From Rhodococcus sp. W8901 (GTDB lineage: Bacteria > Actinomycetota > Actinomycetes > Mycobacteriales > Mycobacteriaceae): 64,000 nucleotides of DNA. Positions 1 through 8,923 of this stretch are shown piece by piece (positions within the stretch are counted from its first letter, which is position 1; the number at the start of each line of letters is the position of its first letter). The notes under the pieces were generated by a model, which ran no database searches, was not told where the DNA came from, and saw only the letters and a program-made list of their open reading frames with translations. The stretch is from positions 4,154,001 to 4,218,000 of the forward strand of contig NZ_CP054690.1 in NCBI RefSeq assembly GCF_013348805.1, written 5' to 3'. Position numbers and translations under genes: made by a program.

Positions 1-1389
1 GCCGACAACCGCCCCGTCGGCGACGGCGTCGTCACGGGCTACGGCACCATCGACGGCCGCGACGTCTGCGTCTTCAGCCAGGACGCCACCGTGTTCGGCG
101 GCAGCCTCGGCGAGATCTACGGTGAGAAGATCGTCAAGGTCATGGACCTCGCGATCAGGACCGGCCGCCCGTTGATCGGCATCAACGAGGGCGCCGGCGC
201 GCGTATCCAGGAGGGCGTCGTCTCGCTCGGCCTGTACGGCGAGATCTTCCACCGCAATGTCCAGGCGTCCGGCGTCATCCCGCAGATCTCCCTGATCATG
301 GGCCCGGCGGCCGGCGGCCACGTCTACTCCCCCGCGCTGACCGACTTCGTGGTGATGGTCGACGAGACCAGCCAGATGTTCGTCACCGGCCCCGACGTCA
401 TCAAGACCGTGACCGGTGAGGACGTCACCATGGAGGACCTGGGCGGCGCCCGGACCCACATGGTCAAGTCCGGTGTCGCGCACTACGTCGCCTCCGGCGA
501 GCAGGACGCCCTCGACTACGTCAAGGACCTGCTGTCCTACCTGCCGAGCAACAATCAGGCCGCGACCCCGCGCCTGGCACCGTCCGACCCGATCGACGGC
601 TCCATCGAGGACTCGCTCACCCCCGAGGACCTCGAGCTGGACACGATCATCCCGGACTCGGCGAACCAGCCGTACGACATGCACGAGGTCATCCGTCGCC
701 TGCTCGACGACGACGAGTTCCTCGAGGTGCAGGCCGAGCGCGCCGCGAACGTCATCGTCGGCTTCGGTCGCGTCGACGGCCGCAGCGTCGGCATCGTCGC
801 CAACCAGCCCATGCAGTTCGCGGGCTGCCTGGACATCGACGCATCCGAGAAGGCCGCGCGCTTCGTCCGTACCTGCGACGCGTTCAACGTCCCGATCATC
901 ACCCTGGTCGACGTCCCGGGCTTCCTGCCCGGCACCGAGCAGGAGTACAACGGCATCATCCGCCGCGGCGCGAAGCTGCTGTACGCGTACGGTGAGGCCA
1001 CGGTCGGCAAGATCACCGTCATCACCCGCAAGGCGTACGGCGGCGCGTACGACGTCATGGGCTCCAAGCACATGGGCGCAGACGTCAACCTGGCGTGGCC
1101 GACCGCACAGATCGCGGTCATGGGCGCGTCCGGCGCCGTCGGCTTCGTCTACCGCAAGCAGCTGCTCGAGGCCGCCAAGAACGGTGAGGACGTCGACGCA
1201 CTGCGCCTGAAGCTGCAGGCCGAGTACGAGGACACCCTGGTGAACCCGTACGTCGCGGCCGAGCGCGGCTACGTCGACGCGGTCATTCCTCCGTCGCACA
1301 CCCGCGGACAGATCGTCTCCGCTCTGCGCCTGCTGGAGCGCAAGATGGTTTCACTTCCGCCCAAGAAGCATGGGAACATCCCCCTATGA
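1..1389 (+). CDS. accD5: Propionyl-/acyl-CoA carboxylase beta subunit AccD5 (5' end outside window)
   Basis: Carboxyltransferase subunit of a biotin-dependent acyl-CoA carboxylase. It moves the carboxyl group from carboxybiotin to propionyl-CoA, giving methylmalonyl-CoA for methyl-branched lipid synthesis in the cytosol. The frame is open from base 1, so the start is upstream; 462 residues are visible. Both crotonase-fold halves are present: the N half has GGSLGE and AGGHVYSP, the C half has DVPGFLPGT and [10 protein letters not shown]. The ending [10 protein letters not shown] is the one typical of mycobacterial AccD5. The stop overlaps the accE5 start (ATGA), and the biotin-carrying partner accA3 lies about 4.6 kb downstream, the arrangement known from Mycobacterium. 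Confidence 0.96.
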   Translation, partial: ADNRPVGDGVVTGYGTIDGRDVCVFSQDATVFGGSLGEIYGEKIVKVMDLAIRTGRPLIGINEGAGARIQEGVVSLGLYGEIFHRNVQASGVIPQISLIMGPAAGGHVYSPALTDFVVMVDETSQMFVTGPDVIKTVTGEDVTMEDLGGARTHMVKSGVAHYVASGEQDALDYVKDLLSYLPSNNQAATPRLAPSDPIDGSIEDSLTPEDLELDTIIPDSANQPYDMHEVIRRLLDDDEFLEVQAERAANVIVGFGRVDGRSVGIVANQPMQFAGCLDIDASEKAARFVRTCDAFNVPIITLVDVPGFLPGTEQEYNGIIRRGAKLLYAYGEATVGKITVITRKAYGGAYDVMGSKHMGADVNLAWPTAQIAVMGASGAVGFVYRKQLLEAAKNGEDVDALRLKLQAEYEDTLVNPYVAAERGYVDAVIPPSHTRGQIVSALRLLERKMVSLPPKKHGNIPL

Positions 1390-1724
1390 CAGCGACCACC
1401 CGGGAAGAAGTACTCGCCGACGCCGAGCTGCTGGACGCGTCCTCGCTCGAAGGAGCCGCGTTGGCTGAAGCTGTCGCAGGTCTGGAGCCCGACGTCGCAG
1501 CGGGGTCGCAGGGTCCCGTGATCACGATCGTCAAGGGCAACCCGACGGATCAGGACATCGCGGCACTCGTCGCGGTCCTGTCCGCGGCAGCTGCTTCGGC
1601 CGGCGACGCCGTGTCCGATCAGCGGCCGCCCGAGACGTGGGGTGCACCGACCCGCATGCACCGGGTTCGCGCGCCGTTCTCGCCGTACTCGTTCGGCAAC
1701 CCGGTCGCGCCGCGTCCGTTCTGA
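1386..1724 (+). CDS. accE5: Acyl-CoA carboxylase epsilon subunit
   Basis: Small accessory subunit (112 aa) that in mycobacteria and Streptomyces bridges the alpha and beta subunits of acyl-CoA carboxylase. The N-terminal half is weakly conserved and Ala-rich. The C-terminal half carries the family block: VIVKGNPT-like '[20 protein letters not shown]' at about residues 39-58, then a tail with W-G and '[12 protein letters not shown]'. The ATG overlaps the accD5 stop by four bases, so translation is probably coupled. The next gene starts 16 bases after the stop. Assignment rests on the C-terminal motif and the position directly behind accD5. Confidence 0.9.
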   Translation: MTATTREEVLADAELLDASSLEGAALAEAVAGLEPDVAAGSQGPVITIVKGNPTDQDIAALVAVLSAAAASAGDAVSDQRPPETWGAPTRMHRVRAPFSPYSFGNPVAPRPF

Positions 1725-1740
1725 TCGAACGGCTCACGCA

Positions 1741-2385
1741 GTGACCCATCTGGTTCTCGCCTCGGCGTCCCCGGCACGGCTGTCCGTGCTGCGGGGCGCC
1801 GGGGTCGAGCCGACCGTCCGAGTGTCCGGTGTGGACGAGGACGCCATCATCGACCGTCTGGGCCCGTCCGCGGCTCCCGAACTGGTCGTCACCACGCTCG
1901 CCGAGGCCAAGGCCCGCGACGTGATTCCCGCCCTGGTCGCCGACGGCATCACCGATGCCGTCGTGATCGGGTGCGATTCCATGCTTCTCATCGACGGTGA
2001 ACTGCAGGGCAAACCGCACACCGTCGACGTCGCGCGCCGACGCTGGCAGTCGATGGCGGGCCGCAGCGCAACCCTGTTGACCGGGCACAGCGTCCTGCGG
2101 ATCGCCGACGGCGCGATCATCGCCGACGCGGCCGATCACAGTGGCACCGTCGTGCACTTCGCGAACCCGTCGGCCGAGGATCTCGAGGCGTATCTCGCGA
2201 CCGGTGAACCTCTGACGGTGGCCGGCGCCTTCACCCTCGACAGTCTCGGCGGCTGGTTCGTCGAACGACTCGAGGGCGATCCGTCGAGCGTCATCGGGAT
2301 CGGCCTGCCGCTGGTCCGGCGACTCCTGTCCGACGTCGGCGTCTCGATCGCCGAACTGTGGGCTGCGAACGCGCTGGTGCGCTAG
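1741..2385 (+). CDS. maf: Maf family nucleoside triphosphate pyrophosphatase
   Basis: Maf/ham1-superfamily nucleotide pyrophosphatase, which hydrolyses non-canonical or modified nucleoside triphosphates; the family was first linked to septum control. With the GTG at 1741 the protein has 214 aa, the normal Maf size, and begins THLVLASASPARLSVLRGAG, matching the family opening (SxSPxRxxLL). An upstream in-frame ATG at 1642 would lie inside accE5 and add a basic stretch unlike Maf, so it was not used. Acidic residues of the active site are visible in 'IGCDSMLLIDGE' and the GKP motif in 'LQGKPHTVD'. It sits between accE5 and sseA as in mycobacteria. Confidence 0.9.
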   Translation: MTHLVLASASPARLSVLRGAGVEPTVRVSGVDEDAIIDRLGPSAAPELVVTTLAEAKARDVIPALVADGITDAVVIGCDSMLLIDGELQGKPHTVDVARRRWQSMAGRSATLLTGHSVLRIADGAIIADAADHSGTVVHFANPSAEDLEAYLATGEPLTVAGAFTLDSLGGWFVERLEGDPSSVIGIGLPLVRRLLSDVGVSIAELWAANALVR

Positions 2386-2392
2386 CCCCAGC

Positions 2393-2779
2393 TCATTTCC
2401 ACCCTCGCTGCAGGGACCCTGCCATCGCCCGCGCCTTCGCCTTGGCCCGCTCGGCGTCCGGCCCCGCGAACTGCTCGTCCACCGCTGCGCACCACAACTC
2501 CAGCCAGCGCTCCATCCGTTCGCCCGCGAGCCCGTGCTGACGGTTCAAAGCCTCGTGCACGGCAGTGAAGCTGCCCTGGTAGCGCGTGGTGCGGAACAGG
2601 ATCTGTTCCCAGAAGTCGCCGACCACGGGTAGGTGTTCGTCGAGTCCGACAACTGCGAGCGTCTCGAACGCGGGAGCGAGCACGGGGTCCACGAGTGCGC
2701 GCTGGTAGAACGCGCGCAACAGGCGATCGACGTCGGCACGGGTGGCCAGATCGCCAGAGGGGTCGGCGGGACTCGTCAC
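2393..2779 (-). CDS. Group III truncated hemoglobin
   Basis: Small heme protein of the 2/2 (truncated) globin fold, group III. The 128-aa product read from the GTG at 2779 has the family signatures: 'LLRAFYQRALVDPVLAPAF' in helices A/B, 'FWEQILFRTTRYQGS' in helix E and 'AVHEAL' carrying the likely proximal histidine (H75). Role in this group is not settled; oxygen, nitric oxide or sulfide chemistry is proposed in the literature. A longer open frame begins at 2854 but adds an Arg-rich leader unlike globins. The gene is convergent with maf (7-base gap) and divergent from sseA, an insertion relative to the mycobacterial order I know. Confidence 0.82.
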   Translation of the reverse strand: MTSPADPSGDLATRADVDRLLRAFYQRALVDPVLAPAFETLAVVGLDEHLPVVGDFWEQILFRTTRYQGSFTAVHEALNRQHGLAGERMERWLELWCAAVDEQFAGPDAERAKAKARAMAGSLQRGWK

Positions 2780-2907
2780 GGGGCCCGACGGTACCCGTCG
2801 GTAGCGCCGAACCGGCCGGGGCGATATCGCCCACCCTGTGAATCGGGCCACCACCTAGAATTGGTGACGGACAACCCTCCACCCTCGTCAGCCTCAGGAG
2901 CCCACCC

Positions 2908-3819
2908 GTGCCCGTCGCGCCCGACCCCAATCCCGCGTTCGCTGCGTATACCCATCCGGAGCGACTCGTCTCGACCGAGTGGCTGTCCGTCAACCTGGGC
3001 GCCCCCGGTGTGAAGGTGGTGGAGTCGGACGAGGACGTCCTGCTGTACGACATCGGCCACATCCCCGGCGCGGTCAAGATCGACTGGCACCTGGACCTCA
3101 ACGATCCGGTCACCCGCGACTACATCGACGGTGAGGCGTTCGCCGACCTGATGAGCCGCAAGGGCATCGAACGCGACGACACCGTGATCATCTACGGCGA
3201 CAAGAGCAACTGGTGGGCGGCGTACGCGCTGTGGGTGTTCACGCTGTTCGGCCACGAGGACGTCCGCCTGCTCGACGGCGGCCGTGGCGCGTGGCTGTCG
3301 GAGAACCGGGACACCACGCTCGACGTGCCGATGCCGGCGCCCACGCAGTACCCGGTGGTCGAGCGCGACGACTCCTCGATCCGGGCGTTCAAGGACGACG
3401 TGCTCGCGCACCTCGGGGCGGGCCCGCTGGTCGACGTGCGGTCCCCGCAGGAGTACACGGGCGAGCGCACCCACATGCCGGACTACCCGGAGGAGGGTGC
3501 GCTGCGCGGCGGTCACATCCCGACCGCGATCTCGATCCCGTGGGCGCGGGCCGCGGCGCCGGACGGGCGTTTCCGCAGCCGCCCGGAGCTCGAGGAGATC
3601 TACGCCGATTTCTCGCACGACGACGACGTCGTCGCGTACTGCCGCATCGGTGAGCGGTCGAGCCACACGTGGTTCGTCCTCACCCACCTGCTCGGGTTCC
3701 CGAGCGTCCGCAACTACGACGGCTCGTGGACCGAGTGGGGCAACGTCGTGCGCGTGCCGATCGTCAAGGGTGACGAGCCGGGTGTCGTGCCGGGTTCGCC
3801 CGCGGAAGTGGCGTCGTGA
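2908..3819 (+). CDS. sseA: Thiosulfate/3-mercaptopyruvate sulfurtransferase (tandem rhodanese)
   Basis: Two-domain rhodanese of 303 aa that transfers sulfane sulfur from thiosulfate or 3-mercaptopyruvate to an acceptor. The N-terminal domain (about 20-140) has '[10 protein letters not shown]' but an Asp in place of the catalytic cysteine (IYGDKSNW, D98), so it is structural. The C-terminal domain (about 155-290) has the active loop 'YCRIGERSS' with C245. Near-identity by eye with mycobacterial SseA (Rv3283) along the whole length, including '[15 protein letters not shown]'. Its stop overlaps the next gene (GTGA), which is SufE-like, so the two probably act together in sulfur transfer. Confidence 0.93.
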   Translation: MPVAPDPNPAFAAYTHPERLVSTEWLSVNLGAPGVKVVESDEDVLLYDIGHIPGAVKIDWHLDLNDPVTRDYIDGEAFADLMSRKGIERDDTVIIYGDKSNWWAAYALWVFTLFGHEDVRLLDGGRGAWLSENRDTTLDVPMPAPTQYPVVERDDSSIRAFKDDVLAHLGAGPLVDVRSPQEYTGERTHMPDYPEEGALRGGHIPTAISIPWARAAAPDGRFRSRPELEEIYADFSHDDDVVAYCRIGERSSHTWFVLTHLLGFPSVRNYDGSWTEWGNVVRVPIVKGDEPGVVPGSPAEVAS

Positions 3820-4229
3820 GCCTGCCCGAGAGCCTCACCGAGATCGTCGACGACTTCGCGGCGGTCGACGGGCAGGACAAGCTGCAGTTGCTGCTCGAGT
3901 TCAGTCGCGAGCTGGCACCGCTGCCCGCCGAGCTCGAACAGGGCGCGATGGAGCCGGTGCCGGAGTGCCAGTCGCCGCTGTTCCTGTTCGTCGACAGCGC
4001 GGACAGGGAGAAGGTGCGGCTGTACTTCAGCGCTCCCGCCGAGGCCCCGACGACGCGGGGCTTCGCGTCGATCCTGCACCAGGGGCTCGACGGGCACAGC
4101 GCCGCAACGATTCTCGCGGTTCCCGACGACTTCTACTCGGATCTCGGCCTGGCCGACGCTGTCAGCCCCCTGCGGCTGCGCGGCATGAGCGCGATGCTCG
4201 CACGGATCAAGCGGCACCTCCGCAACTGA
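3816..4229 (+). CDS. SufE-like Fe-S cluster sulfur-acceptor protein
   Basis: SufE-fold protein (137 aa) that accepts persulfide sulfur from a desulfurase or sulfurtransferase on a conserved cysteine. The family features are visible: '[21 protein letters not shown]' at the N end, the acceptor cysteine C51 in '[10 protein letters not shown]', and a C-terminal region with '[14 protein letters not shown]' and '[13 protein letters not shown]'. The GTG start overlaps the sseA stop, so the protein is likely translated together with the rhodanese. This gene pair is conserved in Corynebacteriales (Rv3283-Rv3284). Whether it feeds the SUF system or another acceptor cannot be told from the sequence. Confidence 0.88.
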   Translation: MSLPESLTEIVDDFAAVDGQDKLQLLLEFSRELAPLPAELEQGAMEPVPECQSPLFLFVDSADREKVRLYFSAPAEAPTTRGFASILHQGLDGHSAATILAVPDDFYSDLGLADAVSPLRLRGMSAMLARIKRHLRN

Positions 4230-4365
4230 TCGCGTGCACTTCGCGTAACACCTGACACATCACCCGAAACAGCAATGCACCGGGGAGCGACCCTCCCCGA
4301 CAACCTCGACTGTGACGATCTTCACCGCCGCCACCGCGGCGGAACAAGAGACTGGATTCTCCACG

Positions 4366-5793
4366 ATGGAATTCACCGAGCTCGCGGACTACGCGATCTC
4401 CCCCGGCATGCTCACCGAGTGGTTACCCGAAGCGGGACCCGGGTGGGTGGAGGACGGCCGTCCCGCCTCCTACATCCACGAGGCGCACCTGCGCCGGACC
4501 GCGGACAGCACCCACGACGACGGCCGCGAGTCCTGGCTCGGCACCGCCTTCCGCCTGCCCGAGCCGCTCGATCACGACGCCTTTCGCACCGCGGTCCGCG
4601 CATGGATCGCGCGGCACGAGCCGCTGCGGAGCCACGCGGAGCTGCTGTCCGACGGCCGGATCCGCAGGTACACGATCGACGCGGACCAGATCGATCTCAA
4701 CGAGGTCCGTCACGAGTACGAGTTCGACGCCGACACGGTCTTCGAGCGCGTGCACGACCTGTTCGACGAGCTCACCTCGCCGCACCGCTGGCCTGCCTAC
4801 CTGTTCGTCACGCTCGAGCACTCCGACCCCGAGCCGGGGTGCACGGTGTTCTTCGCCGCGGACCACTCGCTGATCGACGGACTGTCGGTGGTGCTGGTCG
4901 CGCACGAGATCAGCCGCCTGTACACCGAGGCGCTGACGGGCAGCCCGTCCGATCTGGTTCCCGCCGGCAGCTACATCGATTTCGGCGCCGAGGAGCGTGC
5001 CTCCGCTGCAACGATCGATCACCGGCACCCCGCCGTCGAGTGCTGGCGGACGGCGTTCGTGCGCAGCAAGGGCCGGCTGTCGGATTTCCCACTCGACTTG
5101 GGTCCGCGGCCGGAGAATCGGGTCGCGCAGCGCGCGGTCTCGGAGTGGGTGCTCGATGCCCGTCAAGCCGCGGCGTTCAACACGGTGTGCCACCGCGCCG
5201 GTCAGAACTTCTTCGCCGGCGTCCTTGCGTGCCTGGCCCAGGCCAGTACCGAACTGACCGGCAACACGGTGTTCCGGACCGTAACCCCGGTGCACACACG
5301 CAATGATCCGCACTGGGCGACGTCGCTCGGCTGGTTCGTGGGCCTGTCCCCCATCGAGTTCGACATCGCCGGCGCCGAGGACTTCGCGGAGTCCGCCGCG
5401 CGTGCTGCTGCCGCGGTGTCGCTGACGAAGTCGGCGGCGAAGGTGCCCTTCGCCCGCGTGGAGGAGATCCTCGCGACGCCGATCCGGCCCCGATTCGTCG
5501 TGTCGTACATGGATGTCCGCTTCGTCCCGATGGCGCAGCAGTGGCCCGAGGTGCAGGCCCGGGCTCTGCGCAGCCGCCACTACACACACGACGTGTACGT
5601 CTGGGTGAATCGAACGCCGCACGGCGTCAACGTGTCCGCCCGGTTTCCGGGAACGCCGGCCGCCACGGAAGCGGTCATGCTCTTCCTGGCGCGGGCCCGG
5701 CGGGCCCTGCTGGAGGTGGTTCCGACCGAGGAACCGGCTCGCACCGTCGCACCGGCGGTCGCCGCGGGTATCCACACCACTACTGGTCAGTAG
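4366..5793 (+). CDS. PapA-like condensation-domain acyltransferase
   Basis: Member of the condensation/PapA superfamily of about 475 aa; such enzymes move acyl chains from CoA or a polyketide synthase carrier onto alcohols or sugars. The active-site motif is present as 'ADHSLIDGLS', HxxxDG with the second His and the Asp kept and the first His replaced by Asp, as in several mycobacterial PapA proteins. The floor region around 'SLGWFVGLSPIEFD' fits the DFGWG-type loop position. I chose the ATG at 4366 because 'MEFTELADYAISPG' resembles the start of PapA1-type proteins; a GTG at 4312 would add 18 residues with no ribosome site. It lies between sufE and accA3, so a link with carboxylase-derived acyl chains is plausible but inferred. 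Confidence 0.75.
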   Translation: MEFTELADYAISPGMLTEWLPEAGPGWVEDGRPASYIHEAHLRRTADSTHDDGRESWLGTAFRLPEPLDHDAFRTAVRAWIARHEPLRSHAELLSDGRIRRYTIDADQIDLNEVRHEYEFDADTVFERVHDLFDELTSPHRWPAYLFVTLEHSDPEPGCTVFFAADHSLIDGLSVVLVAHEISRLYTEALTGSPSDLVPAGSYIDFGAEERASAATIDHRHPAVECWRTAFVRSKGRLSDFPLDLGPRPENRVAQRAVSEWVLDARQAAAFNTVCHRAGQNFFAGVLACLAQASTELTGNTVFRTVTPVHTRNDPHWATSLGWFVGLSPIEFDIAGAEDFAESAARAAAAVSLTKSAAKVPFARVEEILATPIRPRFVVSYMDVRFVPMAQQWPEVQARALRSRHYTHDVYVWVNRTPHGVNVSARFPGTPAATEAVMLFLARARRALLEVVPTEEPARTVAPAVAAGIHTTTGQ

Positions 5794-5941
5794 GGTTGCG
5801 GCGACGACCACAGCCCTTAATGTGTAAGCGCTATCCGGTTACATCGTCTATCGGATTGGTGCCTACACTCCGATGAGATGCCAACAGATACCTGCCGGTG
5901 ATGCTCACGGGTGAACCGCGGGGACAGACCATGCGAAACAC

Positions 5942-5947
5942 AGGAGG
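5942..5947 (+). promoter_or_regulatory. Ribosome binding site fixing the accA3 start
   Basis: AGGAGG four bases before the GTG at 5952. It decides the start of accA3: the in-frame ATG at 5898 and others upstream have no such site, and the protein from 5952 begins with a short leader followed by [14 protein letters not shown] as in AccA3. Confidence 0.8.
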
Positions 5948-5951
5948 CTCA

Positions 5952-7742
5952 GTGCCCAGTCATGCCAGCGCGCACATCACGAAGGTGCTCGTCGCCAACC
6001 GCGGCGAGATCGCTGTGCGGGTCATCCGAGCCGCGAAGGACGCCGGATACGGCAGCGTCGCTGTCTACGCGGAGCCCGATGCGGATGCACAGTTCGTGAA
6101 GCTCGCCGACGAGGCGTTCGCCCTCGGTGGCCAGACCTCGGCCGAGTCCTACCTGGTGTTCGACAAGATCCTCGACGCGGCCAAGAAGTCCGGCGCCGAC
6201 GCGATCCACCCCGGCTACGGCTTCCTGTCCGAGAACGCCGACTTCGCGCAGGCCGTCATCGACGCGGGCCTGATCTGGATCGGCCCCTCGCCGCAGTCCA
6301 TCCGCGACCTCGGTGACAAGGTCACCGCCCGCCACATCGCCGAGCGCGCCAAGGCTCCGATGGCCGCCGGCACCAAGGACCCGGTCAAGAACGCCGACGA
6401 GGTCGTCGAGTTCGCCAAGCAGTACGGCGTCCCGGTCGCGATCAAGGCCGCCTTCGGTGGCGGTGGCCGCGGCATGAAGGTCGCCCAGACCATCGAAGAG
6501 ATCCCGGAGCTGTTCGAGTCCGCTACCCGTGAGGCCATCGCCGCCTTCGGTCGCGGCGAGTGCTTCGTCGAGCAGTACCTGGACAAGGCCCGCCACGTCG
6601 AGGCCCAGGTCATCGCCGACCAGCACGGCAACGTCGTCGTCGCCGGCACCCGCGACTGCTCGCTGCAGCGCCGCTTCCAGAAGCTCGTCGAGGAGGCCCC
6701 CGCGCCGTTCCTGACGGACGACCAGCGCGCGCGCATCCACGCATCCGCGAAGGCCATCTGCAAGGAGGCCGGCTACTACGGCGCCGGCACGGTCGAGTAC
6801 CTGGTGCAGGGCGACACCGTCTCCTTCCTCGAGGTCAACACCCGCCTGCAGGTGGAGCACCCCGTCACCGAGGAGACCGCGGGCATCGACCTGGTGCGTC
6901 AGCAGTTCCGCATCGCCAACGGTGAAGAGCTGGAGATCAAGGAGGATCCGACTCCGCGCGGCCACTCCTTCGAGTTCCGCATCAACGGCGAGGACGCCGG
7001 CCGCGGCTTCATGCCCGCTCCCGGCCCCATCTCGGTCTACAAGGAGCCGTCGGGCCCCGGCGTGCGCGTCGACTCGGGTGTCGTCCAGGGCGACGTCATC
7101 GGCGGCCAGTTCGACTCGATGCTCGCCAAGCTGATCGTCACCGGCGAGAACCGCGAGCAGGCACTGCAGCGCGCCGCTCGTGCGCTCGCCGAGTTCGAGG
7201 TCGACGGTCTCGCGACCGTCATCCCGTTCCACCGCCACATCGTCGAGAACCCGGCCTTCGTCGGTGACGGCGAGAGCTTCGAGGTCTACACCAAGTGGAT
7301 CGAGACCGAGTGGGACAACACCATCGAGCCGTTCACCGGTTCCGGTGCTGCTGCCGACGAGGAGGAGAACCTCCCCCGTCAGTCGGTCGTCGTCGAGGTC
7401 GGCGGCCGCCGCGTCGAGGTCTCGCTGCCCGGTCAGTTCTCGATCGGCACCGGTGGCGCTCCCGCGGGTGCCATCCGCAAGAAGCCGAAGGCGCGCAAGC
7501 GTGGCGGTGCCGGCGCGGGTGCAGCGTCCGGTGACGCCGTGACCGCCCCGATGCAGGGCACCGTCGTCAAGGTCGCCGTCGAGGAGGGCCAGGAGGTCGC
7601 CGAGGGCGATCTGATCGTGGTGCTCGAGGCCATGAAGATGGAGAACCCGGTCACCGCCCACAAGGCCGGTGTCGTGACGGGTCTGTCGGTCGAGGCCGGC
7701 GCCGCCATCACCCAGGGAACGGTCCTCGCCGAGCTGAAGTGA
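5952..7742 (+). CDS. accA3: Acyl-CoA carboxylase alpha subunit (biotin carboxylase + BCCP), AccA3
   Basis: Shared alpha subunit of the acetyl-/propionyl-/long-chain acyl-CoA carboxylases. It uses ATP and bicarbonate to carboxylate its own biotin, which the AccD subunits then use. From the GTG at 5952 it has 596 aa. Domains in order: biotin carboxylase N domain ([14 protein letters not shown], about 12-125), ATP-grasp ([32 protein letters not shown]), biotin carboxylase C domain ([17 protein letters not shown]), a linker, and the C-terminal biotinyl domain with EAMKMEN, the lysine at about residue 562. It matches mycobacterial AccA3 throughout. It closes the accD5-accE5 block and is followed by a strong hairpin. 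Confidence 0.96.
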   Translation: MPSHASAHITKVLVANRGEIAVRVIRAAKDAGYGSVAVYAEPDADAQFVKLADEAFALGGQTSAESYLVFDKILDAAKKSGADAIHPGYGFLSENADFAQAVIDAGLIWIGPSPQSIRDLGDKVTARHIAERAKAPMAAGTKDPVKNADEVVEFAKQYGVPVAIKAAFGGGGRGMKVAQTIEEIPELFESATREAIAAFGRGECFVEQYLDKARHVEAQVIADQHGNVVVAGTRDCSLQRRFQKLVEEAPAPFLTDDQRARIHASAKAICKEAGYYGAGTVEYLVQGDTVSFLEVNTRLQVEHPVTEETAGIDLVRQQFRIANGEELEIKEDPTPRGHSFEFRINGEDAGRGFMPAPGPISVYKEPSGPGVRVDSGVVQGDVIGGQFDSMLAKLIVTGENREQALQRAARALAEFEVDGLATVIPFHRHIVENPAFVGDGESFEVYTKWIETEWDNTIEPFTGSGAAADEEENLPRQSVVVEVGGRRVEVSLPGQFSIGTGGAPAGAIRKKPKARKRGGAGAGAASGDAVTAPMQGTVVKVAVEEGQEVAEGDLIVVLEAMKMENPVTAHKAGVVTGLSVEAGAAITQGTVLAELK

Positions 7743-7770
7743 TGCTTCGGTAGGAACACACTGCTCCACC

Positions 7771-7813
7771 CTGTGCGCGCCTTGCGGATCTCGGATCCGC
7801 AAGGCGCGCACAG
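7771..7813 (+). terminator. Perfect 20-bp hairpin downstream of accA3
   Basis: CTGTGCGCGCCTTGCGGATC (7771-7790), a TCG loop, and its exact reverse complement (7794-7813). It begins 28 bases after the accA3 stop and ends 12 bases before the next start codon. No U-tract follows, which fits the U-tract-less terminators common in actinobacteria. It probably ends the carboxylase transcript or protects its 3' end. Confidence 0.75.
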
Positions 7814-7825
7814 TAGTATCCAGGC

Positions 7826-8218
7826 ATGGCCGACGTCCCCGATATCCGAATCGGCACCGCCGAACGCGAGCAGGCGCTCGACGCGCTCACCCGGCACTTC
7901 AGCGACGGGCGGCTCACGGTCACCGAGTTCGACGAGCGCAGCGGCCGGATCGCGGCTGCCACCACGCGCGGCCAGCTCGACACCGTGTTCTCGGACCTGC
8001 CTGCCCTCACGGCATCCGCGCCCGCGACCGCGCCCGAGCCGTCCGGCGACTCCGACGACACCCCGGGATGGCGCAACAGCGTCATGGCGGTGATCCCGTT
8101 CGTGGCCCTCGCGCTGTTCTTCCTCGTGCCGATGGACAACAGCTGGTTGTTCTTCCTGCTGATCCCCGCGACGGCCGCGATTCTGTTCGGCGGCAAGAAG
8201 GGACGCGGCGGCTGCTGA
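7826..8218 (+). CDS. DUF1707 domain membrane protein
   Basis: A 130-aa protein with an N-terminal DUF1707 (SHOCT-like) domain at about 6-57: 'RIGTAEREQALDALTRHFSD', 'GRLTVTEFDER' and 'TRGQLDTVFSDLP' are typical. A Pro/Ala/Ser linker (60-82) leads to two closely spaced hydrophobic segments (about 87-103 and 106-121) and a basic glycine-rich end. DUF1707 proteins are small actinobacterial membrane proteins without a firm role. The gene is the first of three tightly packed genes (7826-8920), with its TGA overlapping the ATG of the next one by one base. Confidence 0.85.
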   Translation: MADVPDIRIGTAEREQALDALTRHFSDGRLTVTEFDERSGRIAAATTRGQLDTVFSDLPALTASAPATAPEPSGDSDDTPGWRNSVMAVIPFVALALFFLVPMDNSWLFFLLIPATAAILFGGKKGRGGC

Positions 8219-8559
8219 TGGAACCGATCGAGATCAATGCCGGATCCTGGTACCTGCGCGCGCTGCGGGCCGACGAGCGGGTCGACGACCGTCCGGCGCT
8301 GCGCGACGGCGGCATCGCCGATCCCGGCTACGTCGCCGAGCGGTCCCGCCAGTGGGCCGCCGACGAGCACTATTCCTGGGCCGTGTGTGAACCGACGACG
8401 GGCGAACTGCTCGCCGAGGTGGGTGTGGCCCCCTCCGGGGACGCCGGCGTCCTGAGCGGCTGGGCACGGCCCGGCCACGACGACGTGCTCGCCACCGCGA
8501 CCGACGCGGTCCGACGATTCGCCGAGGGCGCCCTCGGGCTGACCCTCACCGAGCGCTGA
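8218..8559 (+). CDS. Small GNAT-like protein (N-terminal half of a RimJ-type fold)
   Basis: 113-aa product whose opening 'INAGSWYLRALRADERVDDRPAL' resembles the first strand and helix of RimJ/RimL-type GNAT acetyltransferases, followed by a 'WAVCEPTTGELLAEVGV' beta hairpin. The usual acetyl-CoA binding motif (Q/RxxGxG/A) and the C-terminal strands are not seen; the end 'LATATDAVRRFAEGALGL' may stand for the following helix. It could therefore be a cut-down or non-catalytic family member. Start ATG overlaps the preceding stop (TGATG). Next gene begins 7 bases downstream. Family call is tentative. Confidence 0.55.
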   Translation: MEPIEINAGSWYLRALRADERVDDRPALRDGGIADPGYVAERSRQWAADEHYSWAVCEPTTGELLAEVGVAPSGDAGVLSGWARPGHDDVLATATDAVRRFAEGALGLTLTER

Positions 8560-8566
8560 GGGCCCC

Positions 8567-8920
8567 GTGTTCGACAAGCTCGACCGGCGTCACGTGCCGC
8601 TCGCGATCGCGACGGTCGTGGTTCTCGTGATGCTGTTCTCCCCCGGCTCCACGGTTCCGAGCGGACCGGAGAACAGCGACAAGGTCACTCACGCCCTGAT
8701 GTTCACGGCGCTGGCGCTCACATCGCGGTACGCCCGCATCGGCGTCGCGTGGACCGCGGCGTGGCTGCTGGCGTTCGCGGCCGTGTCGGAGGTGCTGCAG
8801 GGGCTGCTGCCGATCCAGCGCAGCGGATCGGTGTGGGACGCGGCCGCGGACGCCGTGGGCATCGCGCTCGGTCTGGTATTGGCCCGGGTGTTCGCCCGGC
8901 CGTTGCGGATACCCGTCTGA
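8567..8920 (+). CDS. VanZ-like membrane protein
   Basis: 117-aa membrane protein with four hydrophobic segments (about 11-27, 41-55, 60-78 and 93-110). Conserved VanZ features are visible: 'SDKVTHALMFTALAL' (D-K-x-x-H in the first loop), 'SEVLQGLLPIQRSGSVWDAAADAVGIALG' read as E-x-x-Q, R and D-x-x-x-N/D-x-x-G positions. VanZ proteins give low-level teicoplanin resistance in enterococci, but most homologues have no known role. GTG start, 7 bases after the previous gene. Its stop is 3 bases from the end of the convergent ptpB-like gene. Confidence 0.75.
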   Translation: MFDKLDRRHVPLAIATVVVLVMLFSPGSTVPSGPENSDKVTHALMFTALALTSRYARIGVAWTAAWLLAFAAVSEVLQGLLPIQRSGSVWDAAADAVGIALGLVLARVFARPLRIPV

Positions 8921-8923
8921 CCG

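Noticed and set aside
4312-4365. Upstream GTG start for the PapA-like gene
   Set aside because: No ribosome site and no family likeness in the 18 added residues.
5794-5951. TACACT (5864-5869) with a possible TTACAT -35 before accA3
   Set aside because: Poor -35 and 19-base spacing; not enough to call a promoter.
5949-7811. 620-codon open frame antisense to accA3
   Set aside because: Asp/Gly/Leu-rich text typical of the shadow of a GC-rich gene; no family likeness, and accA3 is certain on the other strand.
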